A DNA stretch of 64,000 bases from JBQKLI01 sp012798975. GTDB taxonomy: Bacteria > Bacillota > Clostridia > Tissierellales > Peptoniphilaceae. Both the position numbers and the translations under genes were made by a program. The stretch is from positions 51,691 through 115,690 of the forward strand of contig NZ_JBQKLI010000007.1 of the NCBI RefSeq assembly GCF_052116305.1, given 5' to 3'. The notes beneath the pieces were generated by a model. That model did not search any database. It was not told the DNA's origin and worked only from the letters and a program-made list of their open reading frames with translations. Of this stretch, positions 33,946-42,320 are shown in pieces (positions within the stretch are counted from its first letter, which is position 1; the number at the start of each line of letters is the position of its first letter).

Positions 33946-34524
33946 TTATTCGCTAACTTTCGGTAATGCGTTTACTGCGGAGTTTAAACCGTCTAGTATT
34001 GCATTAACTGAAATAGTCGTTCCAGAAATTGCCTGGATATCATTATCAGCTGAAGGATCCTGAGCTGCAACTAAAGGCTCTTCCATCGTATTTCCTATAA
34101 CGGTTCCTACGAAAGGCTCTTCTCCAACTTGTGACCCAAGTCCAGGTGTTTCTGCTGATTTCAGGATATCATACCCTACAATTTCTTTTGATTCTCCATT
34201 AACTCCAACTACAAATTGAATATCTCCGCCATAACCGCCGCGGCCAAGTACATCAAAAACATAGCCTTCTGTATTGCCGCCTATTACAGCTTGGTATACT
34301 TGCTGAATATTTGGATTTTCTCCTTGTATTTCAGTAAGCTTATCTTTTTCTACCGGATTAAATTCTTCTGCTCCCGGATATGTTTTTCCTAAGGCAGCTT
34401 GAAGTTTTTCCTGCTCCTGCTTTGCGATGACCGGTGCTGTTGTACTGTTTACAAAAGCAAGCAATAAACCGGCTACCGCTGTAATAATAAACAGTCTTAA
34501 GGCTAGATTAATGGTTTCTTTCAT
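33946..34524 (-). CDS. rnfG: Rnf complex subunit G (FMN-binding)
   Basis: This 192-residue protein has one N-terminal helix and an outer flavin domain. The covalent FMN site is in DIQAISGTTISVNAILDGL (a variant of SGAT). Start: ATG at 34524 with GGAGGTG in front, overlapping the end of rnfD by 17 nt. Confidence 0.95.
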   Translation of the reverse strand: MKETINLALRLFIITAVAGLLLAFVNSTTAPVIAKQEQEKLQAALGKTYPGAEEFNPVEKDKLTEIQGENPNIQQVYQAVIGGNTEGYVFDVLGRGGYGGDIQFVVGVNGESKEIVGYDILKSAETPGLGSQVGEEPFVGTVIGNTMEEPLVAAQDPSADNDIQAISGTTISVNAILDGLNSAVNALPKVSE

Positions 34525-35482
34525 TTTTTTGCACCTCCACGCCAAACACTTTAGGTTTTGTAAGTTTTTCTATAAATGGTGTAGCTACGTTCATTAACAG
34601 TATAGAATAAGAAACTCCTTCCGGCATTGGACCAAATACACGTATTAAAACGGTTAAGATTCCGCATCCGACCCCAAAAACAATTTCACCAAGAGGAGAA
34701 ACCGGTGTAGAAGAATAGTCTGTCGCCATAAAGAAAGCTCCAAGCATAATTCCTCCTATAAGAAGCTGTATTGTTACTTGATCTATTGCAGTGCCAGTAA
34801 CTACAAACAACACTGCTGCTGTTAACAAATACGCTAAAGGAATTCTTAAGTTAATCACGCCTTTAAATACAAGATAAGCTGCTCCAATAAGTATAGCCAA
34901 AGCTGAAACTTCGCCGATAGATCCGCCTAAATTTCCTAAAAATGCATTGGTAAGTGTCGGCATCGTTCCGCCTTGCAAAGGTGTAGCGGAGGCAACCATA
35001 TCTGCCGAAAAAGGTGCTGGAAAACTTCCCATTGCTTGAGGCCATGAAGCCATAATAAAAGCTCGTGCCGCAAGGGCAGGGTTCATAAAGTTATAGCCAA
35101 TTCCTCCAAATAATTGTTTTACTACAATAATAGCAAATACACTTCCTATAATTACCATTGGAAACGATAAGGAAACAGGTACATTATATGCCACAAGAAT
35201 CCCTGTGACAACAGCCGATAAATCGCTGATGGTAACAGGTTTTTTTACAACTTTTTGAAATGCCAGTTCTGCTAGTACAGCTGCTATTACAGATATAATT
35301 ACCAGCCATAATGCTCTTAATCCGAAAAAATATACTGCGGCTACTAGTGCCGGCATTAATGCAATGATAACATCCAGCATAATTTTTTGAGTTGTTTTAT
35401 CTGTTTTAACATGAGGAGCGGCAGACACCGTTAACATTTCATTTAGTTTTTGCTGATCAATATTCGAAATTTTATTTTCCAT
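34508..35482 (-). CDS. rnfD: Rnf complex subunit D (FMN-binding membrane protein)
   Basis: This 324-residue membrane protein has about nine helices. The FMN-threonine region is FMATDYSSTPVSPLGEIVFG, a variant of the common DMATSP motif. GYNFMNPALAARAFIMASWP is typical of RnfD/NqrB. It forms the core with RnfG. Confidence 0.96.
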   Translation of the reverse strand: MENKISNIDQQKLNEMLTVSAAPHVKTDKTTQKIMLDVIIALMPALVAAVYFFGLRALWLVIISVIAAVLAELAFQKVVKKPVTISDLSAVVTGILVAYNVPVSLSFPMVIIGSVFAIIVVKQLFGGIGYNFMNPALAARAFIMASWPQAMGSFPAPFSADMVASATPLQGGTMPTLTNAFLGNLGGSIGEVSALAILIGAAYLVFKGVINLRIPLAYLLTAAVLFVVTGTAIDQVTIQLLIGGIMLGAFFMATDYSSTPVSPLGEIVFGVGCGILTVLIRVFGPMPEGVSYSILLMNVATPFIEKLTKPKVFGVEVQKNERNH

Positions 35483-35493
35483 TGTCGCCCTCC

Positions 35494-36819
35494 CTATCTA
35501 GCTTTCTGAGTTGCTCTTATTAATCTTTTGCCGTTTTTAATCGATTCCACTAAAGGACGATTTGCAGGACAAACATAAGAACAAGTTCCGCATTCGATAC
35601 ATTCCATAATATGGTTTTTCTCTGCTTCTTCCAATAAACCATTCAAGGAATAAGACTGCAGAAACAAAGGCTCTAGACCAACAGGGCATATATGTACGCA
35701 TTTGCCGCATTTAATACAAGGACTAACCGGCTTTTCTTGCGCCTGCTCTTTATTTAATACAATAACCCCGCCCATCGTCTTCACACTTGGACTGACAACG
35801 CTAAATTGAGATTCTCCCATCATCGGTCCGCCGACAATGATCTTACCAGGTTCTTCTTTAAAACCATTGCAGAATTCAAGCATTTCTATTAAAGGTGTTC
35901 CTAATTTTACTCTGATATTTTTAGGAAGAGTAATAGCTGAACCTGTCATTGTTACTACCTTCTCATATAGAGGTTTTCCATATACTACTGCATCTGTAAT
36001 AGCTATTGCTGTACTTGCATTAAATACCTGCACTCCAATTGCTGTACCATGGGCTCCACATGGAATAACCTTATTTGTTATCGCTTGAACGATTCTCTTT
36101 TGGTCTCCTTGAGGATATTTTGTTTTTAAAACAGCAACTTCTACATTAGGAACATTCGCACATGCATTTTTTACTGCATCGATAGCATTGGGCTTATTAT
36201 CCTCAATACCAATATAGCCTTTCGCTGCTTCCATAGCTTGCATTGCAATCAGACAGCCTGTGACAACTTTTTCAGGATATGTCTCCATAGAGACTTGATC
36301 GCTTGTTAAAAAGGGTTCGCATTCTGCTCCATTGATAATAATCTCTTCGATTTTCTCTCCCGGATGTGTTTGAAGTTTAACACTTGTCGGGAAACCAGCC
36401 CCGCCAAGCCCTACAACACCTGCTTCTCTTACTCTGGAAATGATCTCTTCTGCTGACAAAAGCGTATAGTCGTCATTTTTCTCTTCATAGCCTAATTCAT
36501 TTCGGCCATCATTTTCTATTACAACAGCCTTTGTTTTAAAACCTGCTACTGTTGTAATTTCCTTAATCTCCAATACGGTTCCGCTTACAGAAGCATGTAC
36601 TGGTGCAGATATAGTCGCTTTCGCTTCTCCTATTTTCTGTCCAACTTTTACCACATCGCCTTTTTCTACCAAAGGAAGACATGGTGCTCCAATATGCTGA
36701 TGCAGTGCTATTTCAACTATAGCGGGTACTGGACCTTCTTCAATGGGACAGTTATTAGCGATCTCTTTGAAATCGTGCATATGATAACCGCCTTTAAAGC
36801 TAAGGTTCTCTAAACTCAT
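35494..36819 (-). CDS. rnfC: Rnf complex subunit C (NADH-binding)
   Basis: This 441-residue protein has an N-terminal barrel-sandwich domain, the nucleotide/FMN motif VGLGGAGFPTSVKL, and two ferredoxin motifs (CIKCGKCVHICPVGLEP, CIECGTCSYVCPANRPLVE). It is the NAD(H) end of the complex. Start: ATG at 36819 after AGAGGTGG. The frame stays open upstream through the tRNA-Leu gene, but that part is not protein-coding. It is the first rnf gene, 50 nt after the tRNA. Confidence 0.96.
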   Translation of the reverse strand: MSLENLSFKGGYHMHDFKEIANNCPIEEGPVPAIVEIALHQHIGAPCLPLVEKGDVVKVGQKIGEAKATISAPVHASVSGTVLEIKEITTVAGFKTKAVVIENDGRNELGYEEKNDDYTLLSAEEIISRVREAGVVGLGGAGFPTSVKLQTHPGEKIEEIIINGAECEPFLTSDQVSMETYPEKVVTGCLIAMQAMEAAKGYIGIEDNKPNAIDAVKNACANVPNVEVAVLKTKYPQGDQKRIVQAITNKVIPCGAHGTAIGVQVFNASTAIAITDAVVYGKPLYEKVVTMTGSAITLPKNIRVKLGTPLIEMLEFCNGFKEEPGKIIVGGPMMGESQFSVVSPSVKTMGGVIVLNKEQAQEKPVSPCIKCGKCVHICPVGLEPLFLQSYSLNGLLEEAEKNHIMECIECGTCSYVCPANRPLVESIKNGKRLIRATQKAR

Positions 36820-36869
36820 CAACAACCACCTCTCTTTTTCTCTAATCGTTATTTTGTTTTTATGTATAC

Positions 36870-36955
36870 TGGTGCAGAGAAAGGGATTTGAACCCTCACG
36901 GACTTTCGTCCACTGCCCCCTCAAGACAGCGTGTCTACCATTCCACCACCTCTGC
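36870..36955 (-). tRNA. tRNA-Leu (anticodon GAG)
   Basis: The cloverleaf is complete: acceptor GCAGAGG paired with TCTCTGC, D-arm, anticodon loop TTGAGGG (GAG, reading CUC/CUU), long variable arm (TGGACGAAAGTCCG) as in class II tRNAs, T-arm GGTTCAAATCC, and an encoded CCA. It lies immediately upstream of rnfC on the same strand without a terminator between them. Confidence 0.97.
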
Positions 36956-36962
36956 AAAACAT

Positions 36963-36994
36963 TAGATAACGTGTAAACTATGCCACGTTATCTA
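36963..36994 (-). repeat. Inverted repeat at the start of the tRNA-Leu transcript
   Basis: The 11-bp arms TAGATAACGTG (36963-36973) and CACGTTATCTA (36984-36994) would form a hairpin at the 5' end of the precursor, between the promoter and the tRNA. It could also be an operator. Confidence 0.55.
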
Positions 36995-36998
36995 TTTA

Positions 36999-37026
36999 AT
37001 TATATACTACCGCAAAGAAAATTCAA
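36999..37026 (-). promoter_or_regulatory. Promoter of tRNA-Leu and probably the rnf operon
   Basis: TTGAAT (37021-37026), 16-nt spacer, TATAAT (36999-37004) on the minus strand. I see no other promoter before rnfC. Confidence 0.75.
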
Positions 37027-37045
37027 TACTCAACCGTTACATAAA

Positions 37046-37690
37046 CTAAAAATCATTTTTAATTCTTTTAAGAACAGATAAGTAATTTTTGAAAAGGGTT
37101 GAGGGTTTTAAATGCTCTTTATCTTCAAGATTTTTTTCATCTCCATAAAATAAATCGTATATCCTATAATTGTCATTGACTCGAACAACATAATTTCTAG
37201 TTTCTACAAATGGAATTTCATCTAAAGATTCGCCGTCTTTGGACAAATTTTCATCTGCAAGCCATTTTTCAACATTTCCTAACCCGCCATTATAAGCAGC
37301 TATAGCCAAATCCCGGTCTTTAAAATGATGTACTAAATAGGAAAGATAATAAGTTCCCATTTGAATACTTGTTTCAGGGTCTTTCAGCATCTCTTCACTG
37401 TAATCAATCTTCAGCCGCTCTGCTATCCAGCTTCCTGTTTCAGGAAGTATCTGCATTAATCCATGGGCATTCATAGGCGAATGGGCATCTGGGTTGTAAT
37501 TGCTCTCTACTTTGATTACCGAGTACACCAGCATAGGGTCTACATCATATTCTTCGCTGTATTTATTAATATATTCTGTGTATTCTACAGGTCTTGTAAT
37601 CGTTCCATAGGAAACTATTCCAAAACTAATAATAAATATAATAATCAGAATAGCTAACAATCCTAATATTAGATTTTTTAAGAACTTCAT
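37046..37690 (-). CDS. Membrane-anchored lytic transglycosylase
   Basis: This 214-residue protein has an N-terminal membrane helix (LILGLLAILIIIFIISFGIVSYG) and an SLT domain. The catalytic Glu is in YSVIKVESNYNPDA, followed by NAHGLMQILPETG and AIAAYNGGLGNVEKWL. It cuts peptidoglycan glycan strands. It overlaps coaE by 4 nt (ATGA), so it is the third gene of the polA operon. Confidence 0.92.
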   Translation of the reverse strand: MKFLKNLILGLLAILIIIFIISFGIVSYGTITRPVEYTEYINKYSEEYDVDPMLVYSVIKVESNYNPDAHSPMNAHGLMQILPETGSWIAERLKIDYSEEMLKDPETSIQMGTYYLSYLVHHFKDRDLAIAAYNGGLGNVEKWLADENLSKDGESLDEIPFVETRNYVVRVNDNYRIYDLFYGDEKNLEDKEHLKPSTLFKNYLSVLKRIKNDF

Positions 37691-38295
37691 TGTATCCCCT
37701 CTTCTCTTAATTGATTATCAACTTGTTTATATAGAAAGTCTACATTCTTATTATTATATAAAATCACATCAGATAATTCAATTTTTTTTCGCATATCCAT
37801 CTGTGTTTGCATCTTTATCCGCGCCTCTTCTTTCGAAATACCATCTCTTTCCGAGAGTCTTTCCATCTGCAATTCTAAAGGGGCAAACACCAGCCATATT
37901 TTGTTCAGCTTTAAGCTTTTTCGATAATTTTCATCTACCTCGAACAGCAATGGAATATCGATGAAAATCAATTTTTCATTCTGCAGCCTTTCTATCTCTT
38001 TCATAATCTCAGCGAATATAAGAGGATGGGCAATGTTTTCCAAAACGTTCATTCGCTCTTGATCCCTAAATACTATAGCCCCTAGTTTCTTGCGGTCGAT
38101 TTCTCCATTTCTAAGAATTTCCTCGCCAAATTCTTGAATGATACTCTTATGAAACCCGCTGGAATGATCATATAAATTATGTGTAATTTTATCTGCATCT
38201 ATTACAGCCAGACCTTTCTCCCTTAAATATCTGCTCACAGTAGATTTACCAGTTGCAATTCCGCCTGTCAGTCCGATTCTTTTATTTTGCATCAT
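37687..38295 (-). CDS. coaE: Dephospho-CoA kinase
   Basis: This 202-residue protein has the P-loop GLTGGIATGKSTVSRYL, DADKITHNLY and VFIDIPLLFE motifs and performs the last step of coenzyme A synthesis. It overlaps the polA end by 14 nt; two ATGs stand in a row at the start. Confidence 0.96.
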   Translation of the reverse strand: MMQNKRIGLTGGIATGKSTVSRYLREKGLAVIDADKITHNLYDHSSGFHKSIIQEFGEEILRNGEIDRKKLGAIVFRDQERMNVLENIAHPLIFAEIMKEIERLQNEKLIFIDIPLLFEVDENYRKSLKLNKIWLVFAPLELQMERLSERDGISKEEARIKMQTQMDMRKKIELSDVILYNNKNVDFLYKQVDNQLREEGIQ

Positions 38296-40912
38296 ACCAG
38301 GTTTTACCGCTATTTATATCCACTTTTAATGGGAGATCTAATTCTACTGCATGACTCATTACATTCGATAGAAGCTCTTTTACTTCATCAATATCTCCGT
38401 CTTCAACTTGTATTATCAATTCATCGTGGACTTGAAGAATGAGTTTCCCTCTAAGCTGTTTTTCTTGAAGTTCTTGATAGATTTCTACCATCGCTATTTT
38501 TATAATATCCGCTGCCGACCCCTGAATCGGAGTATTGAGTGCAACCCGTTCGCCAAAGCCGCGGATGTTTCGATTTTTTGATTCCAGCTCTGGGATATAT
38601 CTTCTTCTATGCATGATGGTTTCTACATATCCTTGTTTTTTACCTATTTCTACAATATCTGCCATATAGGTTTTGATTTCTTTATAGGTATCTAAATAAT
38701 TGTCGATATATTCTTTTGCTTCTTTTCGTGATATATCCAAATCTTGAGACAAACCATAATCGCTTATACCGTAAACAATACCGAAATTAACAGCTTTTGC
38801 GTTGGATCTTTGAAGGGGAGTAACATCCTCGAAATCTACATGGAAAACTTCGGATGCGGTTTTCGTATGAATATCCGCATCTTCTTTAAAAGCTTCAATC
38901 ATAACTTCATCCCCAGAAAGATGAGCAAGCACCCTTAGTTCAACCTGAGAATAATCTCCTCCCACAAAACTGTAATTTTCAGGGGGGATAAAAGCTTTTC
39001 TGATTTTTCGGCCTTCCTCTGTCTTGATCGGTATATTTTGAAGGTTCGGGTCTTGGGAACTGATTCTTCCGGTAGCGGTAATATTCTGATTGAATAAAGA
39101 GTGAATTTTACCCTCCTCGCTGATCAGCGTAATAAACCCGTCTATATACGTTGTAGTCAGCTTCTTCAAGGTTCGATAGCGGAGAATAGCTTCTATAATT
39201 TCATGGCTTCCTTTTAGTTTGTGTAGTACTTCCGCATTTGTCGAATAACCGGTTTTTGTTTTCTTTATCACAGGAAGATTCAATTTTTCAAAAAGAACTT
39301 CACCCAGCTGTTTTGTCGAATTGATATTAAATTCATATCCAGCATAGGAATATATCTCTTTTTCTAATTCATCCAGCTCTTTTTGAAATTCTTCTCCTAA
39401 CTCAATAAGATAATCTTTATTGACATAGATCCCTTCCCGCTCCATAGAGGCCAAAACCTTTACTAAAGGAAGTTCTATATCGTAGTAAAGTTCTTTCATA
39501 TCTCTTTCATCGATATAGGATAGTAGTTTTTCTCGTAGATCCTCTGTTAAGGATAAGTACATCGATATATATGAACCCAGCTTTTCTTTATCTACATCAG
39601 ATAAGCTTAAAGTTTTCTTGCCTTTTCCCACTAAATCTTCTAATGAATGTAGATTGCGGTTTAAATATATTTTTGCCGACTTATCGATCTCATATTTGCT
39701 TCTTGATGGATCAATCAAATATTCGGCTATCGTTAAATCTTCATAGTTCTTGAAATTTACATCTTCAAAAAGATAGTATAAATCAGATTTTATATCATAG
39801 CTTATTTTTAAGATCTCTTCGCTTTCCAGCACATTTCGATATTCTTCTACAAACTGCTCTTTTTTGTCGAAAGGCAGAATGTTCACCACAGCTTCTTCTT
39901 CCTTTTTAAAAGCGATGTATTTCGGATCCCCGTAGATATAATTTTCTCCATCATAGAATATATGAAAGACCATATTTTCTTTATCCCAATGAGGAAATTC
40001 TTCCCCTTCTAAAAATACATAAGAAAAACTTTCTTCCCGCTTTACTTCCTGAGTTGGAAGTTTCGCTAGGAATGATGAAAATTCTAGTTTTTCGTATTTT
40101 TCTTCAAGCTCCTCATAATTGGGTTCCTGCAATAAAAAATCATTCACAGTATATTCTAAGGGTACTTTTGTAAAGATTGTTCCTAAACTTCTGCTTAAAT
40201 AAGCTAAATCTTTATTATCCACAATTTTTTGTTTTGTTGCTTTTCCTGTAATTTCATCAATGTTTTCGTAAAGACCGTCTATAGAACCATAATTTCTAAT
40301 ATATTTTAGAGCTGTCTTTTCTCCTACTCCAGGAACTCCAGGTATATTATCCGAGGCATCCCCCATCAGCCCTTTCACTTCTATGAGCTGTATTGGTGTA
40401 ATCCCATAATCTTCAAGAATTCTTTTTTCATCATATTCTTCTAATTGGGAAATTCCTTTTTTCGTTAATAAAACTTTTATATTATCATCTATAAGCTGAA
40501 GATAATCGCGGTCTCCTGTTACCAAGAAAACTTCCATGCCTTCTTTGGCCCCTTCTTTCGCAAGAGTTCCAATGATATCATCTGCTTCATAATCATCAAG
40601 GGCGATATGTTTTATATTTAGAGAATCTAGCACATCTTTCAATATACCAAACTGGCTGCTTAATTCCGATGGCGTTTCCTGGCGATGTCCTTTATACTGT
40701 TCGTAATCTTTATGTCTAAACGTAGGCCCGGATTTGTCAAAAGCAACCCCTATATAATCCGGATTATAATTCTCCATTAAGCCATAATACATATTTAAGA
40801 AGCCATAAACTCCATTTGTAAAAATACCGTCTGTTGTTGTTAAATGTCTAATCGCATAAAAAGCTCTGAAGATTAAAGAAGAGCCGTCTATTAAAACCAA
40901 TCTTTTTTTCAT
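38282..40912 (-). CDS. polA: DNA polymerase I
   Basis: This 876-residue protein has an N-terminal 5'-nuclease (LIDGSSLIFRAFYAI, VTGDRDYLQLI, GLMGDASDNIPGVPGVG), a middle 3'-exonuclease-like domain and the polymerase (DPNLQNIPIKTEEGRKIRKAF, DYSQVELRVLAHLSGD, NFGIVYGISDYGL, VHDELIIQV). The middle domain lacks the acidic D-x-E metal residues, so proofreading is probably lost, as in many Gram-positive PolA proteins. Start after GGAGGGA. Confidence 0.97.
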   Translation of the reverse strand: MKKRLVLIDGSSLIFRAFYAIRHLTTTDGIFTNGVYGFLNMYYGLMENYNPDYIGVAFDKSGPTFRHKDYEQYKGHRQETPSELSSQFGILKDVLDSLNIKHIALDDYEADDIIGTLAKEGAKEGMEVFLVTGDRDYLQLIDDNIKVLLTKKGISQLEEYDEKRILEDYGITPIQLIEVKGLMGDASDNIPGVPGVGEKTALKYIRNYGSIDGLYENIDEITGKATKQKIVDNKDLAYLSRSLGTIFTKVPLEYTVNDFLLQEPNYEELEEKYEKLEFSSFLAKLPTQEVKREESFSYVFLEGEEFPHWDKENMVFHIFYDGENYIYGDPKYIAFKKEEEAVVNILPFDKKEQFVEEYRNVLESEEILKISYDIKSDLYYLFEDVNFKNYEDLTIAEYLIDPSRSKYEIDKSAKIYLNRNLHSLEDLVGKGKKTLSLSDVDKEKLGSYISMYLSLTEDLREKLLSYIDERDMKELYYDIELPLVKVLASMEREGIYVNKDYLIELGEEFQKELDELEKEIYSYAGYEFNINSTKQLGEVLFEKLNLPVIKKTKTGYSTNAEVLHKLKGSHEIIEAILRYRTLKKLTTTYIDGFITLISEEGKIHSLFNQNITATGRISSQDPNLQNIPIKTEEGRKIRKAFIPPENYSFVGGDYSQVELRVLAHLSGDEVMIEAFKEDADIHTKTASEVFHVDFEDVTPLQRSNAKAVNFGIVYGISDYGLSQDLDISRKEAKEYIDNYLDTYKEIKTYMADIVEIGKKQGYVETIMHRRRYIPELESKNRNIRGFGERVALNTPIQGSAADIIKIAMVEIYQELQEKQLRGKLILQVHDELIIQVEDGDIDEVKELLSNVMSHAVELDLPLKVDINSGKTWYDAK

Positions 40913-40931
40913 AATTCCCTCCGTTTATAAA

Positions 40932-40960
40932 AGTATAGTATAAACAAATGAAAGGAACAA
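40932..40960 (-). promoter_or_regulatory. Promoter of polA-coaE-transglycosylase
   Basis: TTGTTC (40955-40960), 17-nt spacer, TATACT (40932-40937) on the minus strand. Confidence 0.6.
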
Positions 40961-41002
40961 GCGACATCACAAACTCCTCTTCTAATACCCGATTTACAGA
41001 AA

Positions 41003-41026
41003 AAGAAGGAGGCTAGGCTCCTTCTT
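41003..41026 (-). terminator. Terminator of rpiB
   Basis: The 9-bp stem AAGAAGGAG/CTCCTTCTT with a 6-nt loop is followed by TTTCTG on the minus strand. Confidence 0.8.
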
Positions 41027-41037
41027 AAAATCTTATT

Positions 41038-41478
41038 CTATTCTTTTTCAAAACTCATTATTTTGTCTACTCGAGTGCTGTGGCGTCCCTCTGCAAACTC
41101 CGCCTCTAAAAATGCATCTACCAGAGTTTTTGCAACTTCGTCGCCTACTACCCTTCCGCCGAAACAAAGAATATTTGCATTATTATGCTCTCTTGCCATT
41201 TTTGCAGAAAAAGAATCGCTTACACACGCTGCACGGATTCCTGAAATTTTATTCGCTGCAATGCTCATTCCTAAGCCTGTTCCGCAGATTAGGATTCCCA
41301 GTTCTTCTTTTCCTTTACTAATCCCATCTGCAACTAATGCAGCATAATCAGGATAATCCACTCTTTTATTTTCACTAATACCGTAATCTGTTACTTCATA
41401 ACCTTTTTCTTTTAAATACTCCACAATAATATCTTTTAAATCAAATCCGCCATGATCGGATGCTATAGCTATTTTCAT
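41038..41478 (-). CDS. rpiB: Ribose 5-phosphate isomerase B
   Basis: This 146-residue protein of usual length has KIAIASDHGGFDLK at the start, GILICGTGLGMSIAANK with the catalytic Cys, and HNNANILCFGGRVVG. It interconverts ribose 5-phosphate and ribulose 5-phosphate. It is a single gene with its own promoter and terminator. Confidence 0.96.
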   Translation of the reverse strand: MKIAIASDHGGFDLKDIIVEYLKEKGYEVTDYGISENKRVDYPDYAALVADGISKGKEELGILICGTGLGMSIAANKISGIRAACVSDSFSAKMAREHNNANILCFGGRVVGDEVAKTLVDAFLEAEFAEGRHSTRVDKIMSFEKE

Positions 41479-41519
41479 TGATATCCCTCTTTCTTATTCT
41501 AGAATTTTCTTCTGTATTT

Positions 41520-41548
41520 ATTCTACCCTTATAAAGTAAAAAGCTCAA
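41520..41548 (-). promoter_or_regulatory. Promoter of rpiB
   Basis: TTGAGC (41543-41548), 17-nt spacer, TAGAAT (41520-41525) on the minus strand, back to back with the ssrA promoter. Confidence 0.7.
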
Positions 41549-41550
41549 CC

Positions 41551-41579
41551 TTGCGATTTAGCGTTAACTCTGCTATAAT
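41551..41579 (+). promoter_or_regulatory. Promoter of ssrA
   Basis: TTGCGA (41551-41556), 17-nt spacer, TATAAT (41574-41579), about 20 nt before the mature tmRNA 5' end. Confidence 0.8.
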
Positions 41580-41599
41580 AGTTATAGAACAATCTGTAC

Positions 41600-41948
41600 G
41601 GGGATGACATTGGTTTCGACGGGGATAGTGAATTTGGAATAGCGAGCCGTTTTCGTCTACAAACGTTAAAAAAGGACAACTAAATTTAAACGCAGAAGAT
41701 AATTTTGCATTAGCTGCCTAGTCGCAGCTTTTAATCTCACTTTGCTCCCCGCAGCAATTTCGAGATTTCATAATTAGCGGGAAACCCAATAAGAAGGGCT
41801 TCGAGCTTATTGGAGTATAAGAAGCTACCTGAGAATAAGATTTGTTTGTTGAACTTATTCAAAGGGAAACTTGATCAATAAACTGCGCTCGGAGAAATTC
41901 CCTTGGATCTGTTTTCGGACATGGGTTCGACTCCCATCATCTCCACCA
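41600..41948 (+). ncRNA. ssrA: Transfer-messenger RNA (tmRNA)
   Basis: The 349-nt RNA begins GGGGATGACATTGGTTTCGACGG and ends GGGTTCGACTCCCATCATCTCC-ACCA. The ends pair as the tRNA-like acceptor stem, with CCA encoded. The tag frame runs from about ACA at 41659 to TAG at 41719-41721 and ends in NAEDNFALAA, the hydrophobic degradation signal. The tag of about 20 codons is long compared with the usual 10-15. It rescues stalled ribosomes with SmpB. Confidence 0.96.
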
Positions 41949-42028
41949 TACATATTAATGGTGGAACACCAATATTCACAGATAAGAATTTATGAATGTC
42001 CTTGGAGGGCTCTCAATATTCTTCTTAA

Positions 42029-42110
42029 AACAAAGACTAGCCGATTGGCTGGTCTTTGTTTTATAACAAAGACTAGCCGATTGGCTGGTCTTTGTTTTAT
42101 AACAAAGACT
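42029..42110 (+). terminator. Tandemly duplicated terminator after ssrA
   Basis: A 36-bp unit holding a perfect hairpin (CAAAGACTAGCC / GGCTGGTCTTTG with a T-run) is present twice exactly (42029-42064 and 42065-42100), followed by the first 10 bp of a third copy. The double hairpin should give very efficient termination. Confidence 0.88.
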
Positions 42111-42282
42111 CTAGAACTTCTATTTCAAAGGGAAATGTAACTAGATTGTAACCTCTTTGTCATTCTAATGTAACAACTAACAAAGTTTATTGTGCTATTA
42201 TATACCTAGTCAATAATTATATTTATATAGATCTTTTGTTTTGTTCATCCTCCCAAATATGAACCCTTTGATCTATATAAAT

Positions 42283-42315
42283 AAAAAAGGCCAATCTCGA
42301 TGATTGACCTTTTTT
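42283..42315 (-). terminator. Terminator of murE
   Basis: On the minus strand the stem AAAAAAGGTCAATC/GATTGGCCTTTTTT (one G-U pair) ends in a U-run. Between here and the ssrA terminator (42111-42282) the AT-rich sequence shows no gene. Confidence 0.85.
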
Positions 42316-42320
42316 ATTGA

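Noticed and set aside
36820..36957. Upstream extension of rnfC
   Set aside because: The extra codons translate the tRNA-Leu gene; a strong ribosome site marks ATG 36819.
41871..42140. Plus-strand reading frame of 89 codons with repeated TSRLAGLCFITK
   Set aside because: It lies inside the tmRNA 3' part and its duplicated terminator; the protein repeats only reflect the repeated hairpin.
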